This document shows, in pieces, positions 63,724-64,000 of a stretch of 64,000 nucleotides of DNA; positions within the stretch are counted from its first letter, which is position 1; each line of letters starts with the position of its first letter. The DNA is from Pontiella desulfatans. Lineage in GTDB: Bacteria > Verrucomicrobiota > Kiritimatiellia > Kiritimatiellales > Pontiellaceae. The stretch covers positions 664,330-728,329 of the forward strand of contig NZ_CAAHFG010000004.1 of assembly GCF_900890425.1 (NCBI RefSeq). Direction: 5' to 3'. The notes beneath the pieces were generated by a model that saw only the letters and a list, made by a program, of their open reading frames with translations, ran no database searches and was not told the DNA's origin. Both the position numbers and the translations under genes were made by a program.

Positions 63724-64000
63724 TTAAACCATGAAGATTCTGCGGATGAACAGGATTCCACCACCGAACAGCCCGATCATACCCATGGTGGCCGGTTCCG
63801 GGATGGCCACCCATTCATCACCGACAGCGAAATTGGAAACCGTGGCGGTGTTGCCACTTCCGCTATTATAGTTGATGTCCACGGCAATGGATGAGATGCC
63901 GGAAATTACGAGGTCGTTGAGCGTAATATCCGCCGTTCCTTCCGAAGCGGCGGTTGCATTTGCACCGAAGAATATTTCGACGGTTCCTTTGTTCCATGCC
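63724..64000 (-). CDS. PEP-CTERM protein (5' end outside window)
   Basis: Only the last 91 residues are visible. The sequence AWNKGTVEIFFGANATAASEG...VGDEWVAIPEP is homologous to the neighbouring protein and ends in a PEP-CTERM signal: IPEPATMGMIGLFGGGILFIRRIFMV, with the PEP motif, one membrane helix and a basic tail. Such proteins are sorted by exosortase and used in surface or exopolysaccharide structures. Confidence 0.85.
   Translation of the reverse strand, partial: AWNKGTVEIFFGANATAASEGTADITLNDLVISGISSIAVDINYNSGSGNTATVSNFAVGDEWVAIPEPATMGMIGLFGGGILFIRRIFMV

Noticed and set aside
1-64000. CRISPR array
   Set aside because: No set of regularly spaced repeats with unique spacers was seen and there are no cas genes.

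Overview
The window reads as a chromosomal segment of a Gram-negative, moderately GC-rich bacterium of the PVC type, most likely a Kiritimatiellota (Pontiella-like) carbohydrate degrader. This is an inference from gene content: a secretin, large secreted PKD-domain proteins, a PEP-CTERM protein, two GH94-like phosphorylases with GH26 and a GH78-like rhamnosidase, and single-copy housekeeping genes scattered between them. No rRNA or other phylogenetic marker is present, so the assignment is tentative.

Positions 1-28,000 are core chromosome. In order they hold a partial secretin, a DnaQ-like exonuclease, a D-lactate dehydrogenase-type enzyme, an IS630-family element sitting exactly in the shared stop codons of two convergent genes, an HNH endonuclease, a lipoprotein MsrB, an alanine/sodium symporter, two large secreted PKD proteins that share a C-terminal module, malate:quinone oxidoreductase, a solo FeoC-like regulator, a type Vd patatin autotransporter, a prolyl oligopeptidase, a four-gene small-metabolite set (Kelch, inositol phosphatase, kinase, Nudix), a HIT hydrolase, DNA polymerase III delta, a surface repeat protein, a YggS/ProC pair and a membrane-anchored protein.

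Positions 28,101-49,442 are a 21.3-kb integrative island inserted in the 3' half of a tRNA-Thr(CGT) gene and bounded by a perfect 55-bp direct repeat. Its right end carries a tyrosine recombinase, a helix-turn-helix excisionase-like protein, small zinc-cluster proteins and a primase-like protein. Its left end carries a defence-type operon on the plus strand: an MGMT-like DNA-binding small protein, HsdM, HsdS, HsdR, a DUF4209 protein with a HEPN-type RNxxxHG motif, a nucleoid-associated (NA37-like) protein, a three-helix membrane protein, a small unknown and a DUF4268 PD-(D/E)xK nuclease. Base composition changes abruptly inside this operon, even inside hsdS, so it looks assembled from modules. 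The unbroken gene junctions suggest that the five genes after hsdR work with, or guard, the restriction system. This is the best candidate for an undescribed system here. Between it and a Sel1-repeat protein lie 1.7 kb of GC-rich, apparently noncoding, highly structured DNA.

Positions 49,780-64,000 are a glycan-utilisation locus: a LacI regulator, an uncharacterised protein, two GH94-type phosphorylases, a GH26 enzyme, and on the minus strand an ATPase/DUF4143 protein, a GH78-like rhamnosidase and secreted proteins related to a PEP-CTERM protein. None of the glycosidases has a signal peptide, so they probably act on imported oligosaccharides. A CTAAA-N4-TTTAG motif lies before the LacI gene (degenerate copy), before the hydrolase operon and before a secreted-protein gene, and is a plausible operator. 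Two-hairpin cruciform repeats punctuate the gene boundaries of this locus.
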